Positions 1 to 10,567 of a stretch of DNA of 64,000 nt are shown here, piece after piece. This stretch comes from Dallia pectoralis (Eukaryota > Chordata > Actinopteri > Esociformes > Umbridae). The translations under genes were made by a program, and so were the position numbers. The DNA is taken from the NCBI GenBank assembly GCA_029465975.1, contig CM055759.1, positions 11,262,744 to 11,326,743 of the forward strand. The letters are read 5' to 3'. The notes under the pieces are model-generated. The model did not search any database. It was not told the DNA's origin and worked only from the letters and a program-made list of their open reading frames with translations. Positions within the stretch are counted from its first letter, which is position 1, and every line of letters starts with the position of its first letter.

Positions 1-105
1 TCAGATCGGTCCTGAATCGCTCTTAAGCGAAGACTCCTACGTTAAGATTTTAAGCTAAATTTAGAGTTTTCTGAGAGGATTCTTAGAATCTTTATGAATA
101 CGGGC

Positions 106-245
106 CTTGGTTTTTGTGATGATTGTCAGAACATTTTCCATCTTTATTTTGACCTATAATGTGAACAATTTGAAGAAAAAGAAACTGAAATATTTGAGAG
201 GAAAAAATAAAAACCTTACAATAAGCTGGTTGCATAAGAATCTGA
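106..245 (+). mobile_element. Tc1-like transposon terminal fragment
   Basis: This stretch matches, with many substitutions, the subterminal part of the Tc1-type element seen twice more in the window (33868-33970 and 60440-60540). Shared landmarks are gacctataatgtgaacaat and the later tggttgcataag. No transposase is left. It ends where the LINE 3' sequence starts near 245. The identification rests on similarity between copies inside this window. Confidence 0.6.
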
Positions 246-828
246 ATCAGGTTTATTCACCAAGTCTGTTTACACATACAATGAATTTGTATGTGTATCT
301 GACCAATAGCAGCAGCACAACAAAAAACACACAACACAAACAGTTCTACAAGAGACCATGCCCTGTGGCATAACTACTGGAGCTGAAGTCCACAAACAAC
401 ATTCTGGCATAGGTTCCAGGGGAGTCAAGATGCTGGAGAATAAAGTGGAGAACCATGTTGATCATGTCGTCCACAGACCTGTTGGCTCTGTAGGCAAACT
501 GCAGTGGGTCTAGTACTGAATCTGTGACGGTCTGGAGGTGTGACAGCACCAGGCGCTCAAAGGACTTCATAACCTCTGATCCTTGGATTCTGGGTAATGG
601 GATAATGGTGGAGGATTTGAAACAGGCTGGAACGCTGCATGACTGCAATGATTTACTGAATATGTCTGTGAACACAGCAGATGGCTGATCAGATTTAGCC
701 TCTCTGAGTAGGTCCCGGTCTCTTCTGAAAGCCTCCTCCTTGAGCGGCTGCCGACGGCTAAGATCAGCTCGAACCCTGGATTGAGTTGTGATGCAACTCT
801 CCTCACAGAAGCTAATGTATGAGTTCAC
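245..828 (-). pseudogene. L2/CR1/jockey-type LINE, internally deleted RT fragment
   Basis: The minus-strand frame at 346-828 encodes the N-terminal part of a non-LTR reverse transcriptase. It contains VPACFKSSTIIPLP, then LDPLQFAYRANRSVDD, HFILQHLDSPGTYAR and the palm motif A, FVDFSS. Straight after motif A the frame breaks and runs into sequence (245-360) that resembles the LINE 3' region also seen near 59415-59580 (shared ggtttatt and gagaccatg blocks). The catalytic YxDD block and thumb are therefore deleted. Known members of this group carry an endonuclease plus RT; here only about 160 residues remain. It is a dead copy. The exact clade (L2, CR1 or Rex) is not resolved. Confidence 0.75.
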
Positions 829-835
829 AGCATCA

Positions 836-1320
836 GTAAGTAAGTAAGTAATTTAAATTTATAAAGCACATTTACACACAGTGCAAGACTGACCAAAGTG
901 CTGTACACTGAAATAACCAAAAGAAAAGTAAAATACCAAATAATGATAGACCACGTATAATCAATAATCATAATTATGCAATAATGCAATAACGAACAAA
1001 ACAGGAAACCCTCAATATCAGGGCGTACAAAAAGAAAAGAGAAATACAGGAGTGGTGAGCTAGGGAACCGGGAAGGCCATGGAGTACAGATACGTTTTTA
1101 ACCTTGACTTGAATGCATCGATGGAGGGGGCAAAGTTAATGACCTGGGGGAGCTGGTTCCACAGACGTGGAGCAGCAACTGCAAAGGCTCTATCACCCTT
1201 CTGCTTAAGCCGAGGACCTCAGCGATCTTTGAGCTGAGTATGGCTGTACAAGGTCAGAGATATAGATGGGGGGAGCCCATTGAGTGCCTTAAAATTCAGT
1301 ATACTCATCAAGATGATCTG
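836..1320 (-). pseudogene. LINE ORF2 C-terminus, 3' UTR and microsatellite tail
   Basis: Read on the minus strand, about 1290-1060 encodes a motif typical of the C-terminal end of fish L2-like LINE polyproteins: GDRAFAVAAPRLWNQLP, then APSIDAFKSRLKTYLYS. An in-frame TGA lies just upstream. Downstream on the minus strand comes an AT-rich 3' UTR ending in a short TTAC repeat (836-852 on the plus strand reads taagtaagtaagtaa), as expected for the 3' tail of this LINE group. It is a separate piece from the RT fragment at 245-828. The frame was worked out by hand and is too broken for a long ORF. Confidence 0.7.
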
Positions 1321-1815
1321 TGGCGGCCCTGAAGATATCCCAATCAGTATAGTCCAGACAATCACCTAGAGTCTCTTTGGCTTCACTGTACACTCCTATT
1401 GAAATGTTGCAACTTGTTCAGAGTGCAGATTTGCTCCAAAGGTGGAGATTCTGTGTTGACTCACTGATGAGGAAGGACCTAACATCACTATTCTGCAACC
1501 CACTCAGGTTTAAAATGTTGAATCTTAGAGCCAGATGAAAAATACTCAAAACATGAGCACTATCTAAATATTTTGTCTATGGCTAAAATGAAAACATGAA
1601 ACAGGTATTTTACTACTAATTCTATATAAAACTGCTGTATACAGATCGAGGATAAAGAAATGTGAATCCTCATGACATATTGGATGTTTTAAACATTCCT
1701 AAATAGGTCAAATCTGCTTCAAGTTGTTTCCAAGAACAAGACTGATACTAATTACAAACATTGGCACTATACGAATATTAAGTTGCCCTGAAAGAGCATA
1801 TAGAACAACTGCTAA
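1321..1815. other. gene-free stretch
   Basis: AT-rich sequence with no convincing ORF, splice pair or repeat structure. It lies between the LINE tail and the first minisatellite. Confidence 0.5.
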
Positions 1816-2352
1816 ATGAAAAGGAAATATGCCCATGTGCCAGGCTATATGCCTATGTGCCAGGATATATGCCTATGTGCCAGGCTATATGCCCATGTGC
1901 CAGGATATATGCCTATGTGCCAGACTATATGCCTATGTGCCAGGATATATGCCCATGTGCCAGGATATATGCCTAAGTGCCAGTCTATATGCCCATGTGC
2001 CAGGCTATATGCCCATGTGCCAGGCTATATGCCCATGTGCCAGGCTATATGCCCATGTGCCAGGCTATATGCCCATGTGCCAGGCTATATGCCCATGTGC
2101 CAGGCTATATGCCCATGTGCCAGGCTATATGCCCATGTGCCAGGCTATATGCCCATGTGCCAGGCTATATGCCCATGTGCCAGGCTATATGCCCATGTGC
2201 CAGGATATATGCCCATGTGCCAGGATATATGCCCATGTGCCAGGCTATATGCCCATGTGCCAGGCTATATGCCTATGTGCCAGGCTATATGCCCATGTGC
2301 CAGGCTATATGCCCATGTGCCAGGCTATATGCCCATGTGCCAGGATATATGC
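1816..2352 (+). repeat. 20-bp minisatellite, about 26 copies
   Basis: Tandem head-to-tail units of atgcccatgtgccaggctat, with point variants (gct/gat, ccc/cct). The left third is more diverged and the middle (about 1990-2200) is almost perfect. Because 20 is not a multiple of 3, all three plus-strand frames read cyclically through the same peptide and stay open, which creates apparent proteins of up to 224 residues. These have no recognised domain and are very probably not genes. Confidence 0.95.
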
Positions 2353-3929
2353 CATACAAGAGCGGAGGCCTCGGCAGGGATTAATGGAATGACACTGCCA
2401 CCGGGGACACCAGAGGACCACAGAAGTGTCAAACGAACAAAGCAGTGCAATGGGTCTGTAGCCAGGGACAACAGCTTCCGTCGTTACTAGAAACATGTCA
2501 AGTTCTCATATTGTCCTGCTGCACTTAGGGTTAGCTAGCACCTAATTCAAGTGTTTGCACTGGATATCGGACAGACACAGCTCAACACAACGCTTAAGTG
2601 TCCTCAGTGAACTCTGGCCTTTATAAAACAATCAGGGCTGGAACAGGAGGAAGTACAGACAGTTAAGCTTAACTGAAACAACCCTCCATTGTTTATGTAC
2701 CGATAGATTATCACTCAGGAGTGTTTAAGATCCACTCTGTCACTACTTGAATACTATAGAACACGCCGGTCTAACTGATGCCTCACAATCAAATGAAATC
2801 TCCTCTGAACCTGATCCATGTCATTGTGATTTGGTCAGTTGTTTCAGGGATACTTGGTAAATGGTGGCACCTTTTTCCACAACAAAGACCTATTCTTGTA
2901 AAATCAGGGCATTCAGTGTCTTAGTCCAGCGGACATACCTAGTAGAACTGGTTTTTATTGTCTGGGTAGGGCATCTGAACTCTCAGATTTCACAACAGTG
3001 TTTCCAAGATCTAGATCTATATCAAATGGAACACAACCATAAAAAAAACATTAAATGGTAAATCCTCACGTTATTGAAATGGAACCAACATTGTCTAATC
3101 ATCCATAAATGAATGCTATCGTAAAAGCAAAGTTGGTCTTTTGAAAGAGAATAGATTAATGAAGTGAAGTACAAAAAAACATGTTCATACACCTTGTTCC
3201 CTGTTGGGGAACACAAACCAGTAAGTCCTAACAATATATAATTTTGTTTTAAAAGCTTTGCAGAAAGTCATTGACAAACACCTTGTCCAAAAATCTGAAC
3301 AACCTCTAGCCAAGGGAGGAATGGATGCCCATAGTGGATTCTGTGTCATCAGTAAGTGCATAATGTCTCTGTTCACATCCACAACTCTTTGTCAGAGTCA
3401 CACAAGTTTAGGGTAAGTTGAGACATAACTTGTCCACAGACAACTCCCTTCCCCACAGACAATATTACAGGAATTCACAGCTACAAAAATACCATGTCAG
3501 TGTTTACACTACAAACCATGTCCCTCTACTCATTCTGCATTGTTCTGGTAACGTATGCAAGTGCAGCTTACTAAATAAAGAGGAAGTAAACAGATAACGC
3601 TAAATAGATTTTAAAGTCTAGACAGATTGCATTCCAAGAGCTCAGTGTATCAAACATCACATGAAACATACTACACCTTCCATTGTAGGGGATGTGCGTG
3701 AGTGTCACGAATGATGATAAAAGATTATTCTTCCTCATATCTGTTCTAGGGCTTTTGGACACATCTCAAGGACAAGGATTCTGACATATGGGTTTGGTTA
3801 TTTTAGGCAAACATTTTACTCCTCTGTGTCAAAACCTGGGCAGTTTAAGATACCAGGCAAAATAGTTGCAGCCTTTGAAAAATCTTAGAAGAAAACATGC
3901 TTAAGTCTTTAAGTGATCATAAACTTTGG
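2353..3929. other. gene-free stretch
   Basis: Unique-looking AT-rich sequence. Open frames are short (under 75 codons), overlap on both strands and show no family signature. Confidence 0.5.
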
Positions 3930-4115
3930 AGATGATTTGTCATCCAGCAGGACAATTACATCAAACATACAACCAGCACCACTTTGGAGTGGCTTAAAAA
4001 ATTCCGGACCATAATCCAATTGAGAATATGTAGTATGTGTTTAGTGCTGTTTGGCAAAGTTACCCAACCATCTTTACAGAGATTGAGCAATTTTGCAAAG
4101 AATGGGAAAGAATAT
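3930..4115 (+). pseudogene. decayed Tc1/mariner transposase tail
   Basis: Traces of a Tc1-type transposase 3' end are visible: catccagcaggacaatta matches the usual QQDN block, and ccaattgagaatatgt matches the NPIENM part of the SPDLNPIENLW block. Frameshifts and substitutions have destroyed the reading frame. No TIRs are recognisable nearby. Confidence 0.45.
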
Positions 4116-4399
4116 AAATGTCCATATGTGCAAATATAGTTAGAGGTCCATATATCTTTTATGTATACAAATACCTATCAAATTCATTCATGTATTGATA
4201 TTTATAACTGCTTTATGTGATATACCACTACCATGTAGTTCTTCTATACTGTCCTGTTGACTTTTCCTCCTTCATTTTTCAAAAAAGAATGTTTTATATA
4301 TAAGTAGTGTCTCTCTGTGTACTTGGTTTTAATGTTTCTCTGTTAGTCGTTTTATGCCAAATGTCTTTTGTTATCGTTGAATGTCTCTTATCTAATCCT

Positions 4400-4485
4400 T
4401 TTGCCTGCTGCCAGGCTGTAATTCTAAATAAGAATTTGTTCCTAATATCTTACCTGGTAAAATTAAGGTAATCGAAAATAAATGA
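4400..4485 (+). repeat. short interspersed fish repeat, 3' end
   Basis: The run ctaaataagaatttgttcct followed by ttacctggtaaaattaaggt looks like a very common teleost interspersed repeat 3' end. A reverse-complement copy sits near 36260-36295 (ttatttttccaggtaggcca). Family assignment is from memory and not verified. Confidence 0.45.
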
Positions 4486-7400
4486 ATACTTAATTACTGC
4501 CATAAATGTCTCTGTATTAAAATGAAATATTATAATGAATCTCAGTGAGACAAAACTGGGTTAATTAAAAATATAGATTTTACTGAAATAAAAGGAAGAC
4601 TGGCCAGAACACATGAGATGTTTAGATAGTGGACAACATAAAATAAGTTTACAAATAAAAACTGATTCAAAAGCTCAAAAACTGTGTAAAAATGACCTAA
4701 GAAACTTTGTTTAAAGAAATAAGCATCAAAACAGATCATGTGAAATTCAGAACATAAAAACATCAAGTTACTTTTACAAGTAAAATTCTGATTGATAGTC
4801 TCTTTGCAGGGCCCAGGGATTGTGTCAGAATTCTTCCTGGATTAAAAAGTCTTCAAAGTATCCTTCAAATAGGTTAGTAGTTCGAATAGGCAAACATTCT
4901 TAGTCTTGTTAAAAAAGCAGCGCTTATGGAGAGGGTGGGGTAAACATTCTTCAAACCAGAGATCACCCTGCAACAGAGGAAAAGAGAAAAGACCAATATA
5001 ACACAAATATCAGATAAAATATGTTGTATGTTTTCTTTATAGTATACTATTTAATACATTTCCAATTATTTTTCCCCTTTGTCCCATAGTTATCTCAAAC
5101 TCTTTCCCCTGACAACTTTCCATGAAGTCCAAATTGTGATTATGGTCTTCCCTGTTCTAAAAATTCCACAGCAGGTGCCGGATGATTGAAGATAAAGACT
5201 TTGTGATTCTTATCTCACTGCCTTCTCAACCTGGAACACACTGCCGAGACCATCGCCAATAGTAACATGTGAATGGACATAAACTCTAAGTTCAGCAGTA
5301 GATGCACATTGATCTGTTTTAGTTACTCTCAGAAACTATTTTGGCATACAATTTCTCACACTAAACAGCAAACAAGGAGAAAGGACAAGGAGAAACCAGG
5401 TCACTGACAGGCAATAGGAATTAAACAATTTGTTCAAAAAACAAAAAAGACTACTCATTTATTGAATATCAATGGCCCACAAATCAACTCAAAAAGTTGT
5501 TAAAAATAAATTGATAATATGCCAATTCTTTTTTAATGTAAAGCAGGAATAACATTATAAAATAAATGTGTATTGCCTTTAAGTGCCTACAAGTATTGCA
5601 CAATAAGCTCCTAATATAAACCGGGCAACGATCATGGAATACATACATACATGATACAATGAGACACAGGGTTGTCATCTATTGGCTAAATATTTCCTAA
5701 CCACAAACCTTTCAGTTGCTTAATCTGAAATCACTGAGTGTAAACAGAAAATGTTGTTTACTTTAAATATCAGCACTCAGTCAATATTTGCTCCTGTCAT
5801 TTGCTGGGAAACTTTATCAATAAAGTTGGACTGTAAGTCATAAAAGGCATCAAACAAGTTCCTGGTACATGAGCCATGTTGGTGCTTGGTAGCGCCCAAT
5901 GTTCACTAGAGAAACGTTTCCCGTGAGAAAAGAACAGTCCTGTTCAAATCGGGAGTGCTTGAATATATAAATCAATAAAATATATAACAGAATAACTTAA
6001 AATTATGGTTCTTTAAAAAAATCTATTATCAATGGCTTCAATGGACAATATTAAAGCACTTGAAATTAAATCCTGAAGTTTAACTCAAACAGCAGTTAAA
6101 AAGTGTGAGAGATTGAAAAGATTGTTGCTTTTATTATAACTTTCCTTTTTTATTATACACATCTAAAGCAAAAATAATTTATTCTAAATTTTGTGGCATC
6201 TATATCCAGTCAAAGTCAAGCACAGACACAGCTTGCCAAGTTTTACCACCATATTTATAATAAACTTTCCTAAATATATTTTGGAATAAAAAGTGAAAGG
6301 AATGTCTGTTTAATGTTTTAACCAATAACGTTTAACTAAGTATTGGCACAACAATCAGTTGTTCACATGGAATAACCCACTGACAAACAGCTGTTCATTG
6401 TAGTCGGTTCACTGTCTTCTTTATGAGCAATTGAGCCCTTTGGATACATATTCTAATGCAAATGTAGCCAAAGGGTGCACTGCTGGATTTGCACCAACAG
6501 GGCTGGACTGACCCATAAGCAATGGCCTAAACAACTGGCTAATGTGGAGGGGTGCAGTAGAATAGTAATGGCCTGACTCATTAATTAAAAGTCCAGTGGA
6601 GCTCGGGTCAAAACACCAGTATAGAAAGATAATTAGTGGATAACTCAAATTAGTGGGATAATTTATGGGTAGCCAAAATTCAGCCTTTGCCCCACCTCTG
6701 CAGATAGAAAATAGGTAAACGTAGTGGAAATAATAGTTGATTAATATACATTTTGGGGGTTGGGTATAAAATCTCAAGGAGTTCTACATTTCTGTGTCTC
6801 AAATCTTTCTGTAAAGAAAAATTACTGGTTGGAAGAATCACTGCAGGTATAGGTTGGTACATTCAGTGTTGCCAGTTATGTGACATCTTTAGTTGGTAAA
6901 AGTTAAGACACAAATCCAGTCACTAACTAGTCTGTCCCATTGAATTTAGCTCCCCTGTTTGTATGATACTCTACAATGGACTGTAGCATTTCAACCCTCT
7001 GTTCAACTCAGGGTTCAGAACTATTATTTTGTGGTTGGGAAAAGATTCAGATAAAGACAAAACGGGTGGGACTATCATTTGTTTTCAAAGGGAAAATGAC
7101 CCCAATACACACAAGGTAAAACTAAAGAAAGAAATACCATTGAATGAGTAGGTGTCCAAACTTTTCCCAGGTACTATATTTTAATTATGGCACACATGTT
7201 TAGGCAGTTATTCAATAAAAAGTTTCAATTTTCCATACTTCCCAAGAATATTGTCTACAACATCTTTGTAGGCATGGCACACTTATTGTAACAGCTATTG
7301 ACCCTAAATTAATGAAGACTGCATTTTGTAAACAATTGAACACACCCATTACCGGCACAAGTCTAAGCATGACTTCCTTCTGAATTGCAATCACTGATTT

Positions 7401-9338
7401 GTAGCAGACAATTTTCAGCGTGGTTAAAAAATTGATAAATAAGGACTGCGCCACATTGTACACATTTCATTCACAATAAAACTTTTCTTGATTAATTGCA
7501 CACTTTGTTAAAGAGGTATAGAGATTTAACACACCATCTTCACCACAGCTTTTGGGCAATTGTTTAGCTTTCTAATTAAATCTATCGAGGGTGTGTCAGA
7601 TTGCAGAGATAATGATGAAGCCAACAGATGAAACCAACACGGTCCAAACGCAGCTCCAAAAAACAGACACCTTCATGACTCTTATGGCGTTTCACTCCGC
7701 CCATCATCCACACAAACATTCATGATCCTCATAAAGCTAACCAATGTACAATACGCAAGAAAAAGCAGATCCTTCCGCAAAGACCTGCAGTACATATGGG
7801 TGCTTTTCCAACTGAGAGATAGGTACGTTGATTGCTACTATGACTTTACAACTCCTACAGCCAAATGAGCATGTGGTCAACTGCTTTTATACTGAGACTT
7901 GAGTAAACAAGTATCTGAATACAATTCTACGAGCTGAAAAAAGTGGTAATGGGTCTGGGATTTCTTTCATGCCCATGGTAAAGTTTCATTATCTATTCAA
8001 GACAGAAGAGCTGACAGAGTGTTGACATATCAACTGTCTTGCCAACAAAGTGTTGAGGGTGGACCCAGGTGAATGCCAGAGGTCACCTCAGACACAGAAT
8101 TAGGAAACAGGAAGCAAATATGGGAACTTCCTCTTTGCACTGGGTTGACAGGAAGAAGACCCAAACGCACGCATGCCTCAGGCTGAGTGGTTTCATGGAT
8201 ATATCTTAATGATTGTTATATTGATGGTGTTTGATCCAAGAGCTGTAGTGGATCTATAAACAGTCACTGGAGGTTCTATGTAAACGGCGTGACCTGCATA
8301 TTTATATGTATTTGTACCGCTACTCACTTGTAACAACAGCTTCTTGTGCATTTTATCCTTCGTGGATATTTAGATTTTGGCTTTAGCCTAACATTGTTGG
8401 CAAGTGGGGTGATAGTTTTGTATCTATTGACTCCTATAACTGGTTCTTCTATCCTTTCGACTTTTGACGTAGAGGCAGTAGGCAGGGCACATGTGGTGCG
8501 GGTGGTGGTGTGTAGCCTTAGGAACCAATTAATGTGTGCATGCTAAAAGTAAGGTTAGTCGTTGTGTAGATTGTTGAGTAACCTTACCCTCATGCCTCAC
8601 TTTTACTGTAAACTGTCCAGGTGCTCTCGCTCTATCATCTTGGTTTTCTCCTGTTTATAATAATTCCAGAGGAGTAGCTTTAAAAACGGGTCTTCTTAAT
8701 TGCGGACAAATTTGACAAACTGCTTCCTAACAGCATCTGACTGCATCCTGACTTCAGATTTTTACACTGAAAGTACCCATTTTTTATAGTGACAAAAATC
8801 ATTACTGATGCTTGGCTGCTTGTATTAGTATTAACAGCGTTGCTCCAAACTTCCTATATGGATTCAACTCCATTGGAACTTTATCCACTGAAGGGTTAAA
8901 CATGTGGTCTTTAAAATTAAAAAAAAAATTATAGACAGTGTATCCTAAACAATTAGGTTATTGAATTTAATACAATTTACGTTTTTTTGATAATCAGAAT
9001 TTCTTAATTATTTTTTTACAAATCAAGTAAAACAACCGTGCACACATCGGTCTCGTCATTTACCTCATGCCAGGTGGACATCTATTTTGATAAAACCTGA
9101 AGAAGTGGATCTGAATCTGACCTATGGATCATGTCAATGTGTTTGTCTTTACAGCCGGCAGACAGATTGACGGGATTTTCCGGACCAGTTCCCACACTGT
9201 TTTGGCATCAATTAAAGACTGTATATTTACGGGCTGAAAGTAATGGAATGTGCTCAGAAGAGCCTGGGATGCCAGATGGGCCTAACGAGTGTTTAGGTGT
9301 GTAGGAAAACCACTTACCAACTGTGTTATAAAACCCTC
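4486..9338. other. long gene-free interval with relic repeats
   Basis: No supported gene. ORFs here are at most 118 codons and have no recognisable domains. A Tc1-like terminal relic lies near 7143-7185. Sequence around 6490-6710 (cagggctggactgaccc at its left edge) may be a decayed DNA-transposon copy, but I could not find both ends. The 3' flank of the TMEM238-like gene lies at the right end of this interval. Confidence 0.5.
7143..7185. mobile_element. Tc1-like terminal inverted repeat relic
   Basis: The run tgagtaggtgtccaaacttt followed by tcccaggtactata resembles the terminus of a common teleost Tc1/mariner family. No partner TIR was found within reach, so this is a solo end or a truncated copy. 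Confidence 0.4.
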
Positions 9339-9818
9339 TCAGCTTTGCAGCACATCAGGTGTCTTTAGGAAACCCAACTCGACCGATTTCTCCGTCCACA
9401 TGTCGTCATACCCTCTATTATCGTGACCCATCACTTCGGTAACGCAAATCCGTGGTACCGTCCCGTTCCCTAACTCCTTCCCGTTACCCATGCACCTTTC
9501 CCCGGCTTCCAGAGTTTTCATTCCGCCCTTAGACAGCCGCTCAGAAAACTTTCTGGCCCAGTGTGCAAAGTTGTGCAGGGTTTTTCTCTCGACGTCCTCG
9601 TTATAAACCTTAATGTTGCCGGTGTACCAAATAATCCACCAAAACAGACTGAGGAAGATGATGAGTGTGCCCGTGTAGATTAAGAAATCACCGTAGAAGC
9701 GGCCGTCCAGTTTAAGATCCGCGAAAATACCAACCAAAAGCACTGTCAACCCGCCGATATCAAACGCGAGGGCTATGTAGAAGAAGGGCGCACAGTTCCC
9801 CACTAAATGATTAGCCAT
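9339..9818 (-). CDS. tmem238: TMEM238-like two-pass membrane protein
   Basis: A single uninterrupted minus-strand frame encodes about 159 residues from the ATG at 9816-9818. An upstream in-frame ATG at 9882-9884 would add 22 residues. I prefer the inner start because family similarity begins there (GNCAPFFYIALAFDIGG) and its context has G at -3 and G at +4. Counted from the inner start, hydrophobic segments fall at about residues 11-33 and 44-64, joined by the family-typical FADLKLDGRFYGDFLIYTG, and are followed by WYTGNI. A polar tail follows with ARKFSERLSKGGMKTLEAGE and, near the end, DNRGYDD. This layout matches vertebrate TMEM238/TMEM238-like proteins, small predicted membrane proteins without an established biochemical role. 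Paralogue identity is not resolved. The upstream region is a CRE-rich minisatellite. No clear polyadenylation signal was found in the 3' 200 bases. Confidence 0.85.
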   Translation of the reverse strand: MANHLVGNCAPFFYIALAFDIGGLTVLLVGIFADLKLDGRFYGDFLIYTGTLIIFLSLFWWIIWYTGNIKVYNEDVERKTLHNFAHWARKFSERLSKGGMKTLEAGERCMGNGKELGNGTVPRICVTEVMGHDNRGYDDMWTEKSVELGFLKTPDVLQS

Positions 9819-9889
9819 ACCTAAGATGTGGTATAAGCTCACATAACCGCACGAAAAGTTCAACTTCTTTTTCTGGACGCACATTTCCT

Positions 9890-10567
9890 CGCACCTGCAG
9901 AGAACACCTGTAGTATAGAGCCGCCTCCTGTGACGTCATCACCTGCAGAGAACACCTGTAGTATAGAGCCGCCTCCCTGTGATGTCATCACCTGCAGAGA
10001 ACACCTGTAGTATAGAGCCGCCCCCCTGTGATGTCATCACCTGCAGAGAACACCTGTAGTACAGAGAACACCTGTAGTACAGAGCCGCCCTCCTGCGACG
10101 TCATCACCTGCAGATAACACCTGTAGTACAGAGAACACCTGTAGTAGAGAGCCGCCTCCCTGTGACGTCATCACCTGCAGAGAACACCTGTAGTACAGAG
10201 CCGTCCTCCTGTGACGTCATCACCTGCAGAGAACACCTGTAGTACAGAGCCGCCTCCCTGTGACGTCATAACCTGCAGAGAACACCTGTAGTACAGAGCC
10301 GTCCTCCTGTGACGTCATAACCTGCAGAGAACACCTGTAGTACAGAGCCGCTTTCCCTGTGACGTCATAACCTGCAGAGAACACCTGTAGTACAGAGCCG
10401 CCTCCCTGTGACGTCATAACCTGCAGAGAACACCTGTAGTACAGAGCCGCCTCCCTGTGACATCATAACCTGCAGAGAACACCTGTAGTACAGAGCCGCT
10501 TCCCTGTCACGTCATAACCTGCAGAGAACACCTGTAGTACAGAGCCGCCTACCTGTGACGTCATTGG
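9890..10567. repeat. 49-bp CRE-containing minisatellite upstream of TMEM238-like gene
   Basis: About 13 units with a 49-50 bp period contain ctgcagagaacacctgtagt, then gagccgcctccctg and tgacgtcat. The palindromic CRE octamer TGACGTCA is exact at 9931, 10163, 10212, 10261, 10310, 10360, 10409 and 10556. One-base variants occur at 9980, 10029, 10096, 10458 and 10507. A shorter sub-duplication (cctgtagtacagagaaca) occurs in two units near 10060 and 10120. The array starts about 70 bp upstream of the preferred start codon on the minus strand, so promoter and 5' UTR must overlap or abut it. CREB/ATF binding is inferred from the motif only. Confidence 0.9.
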
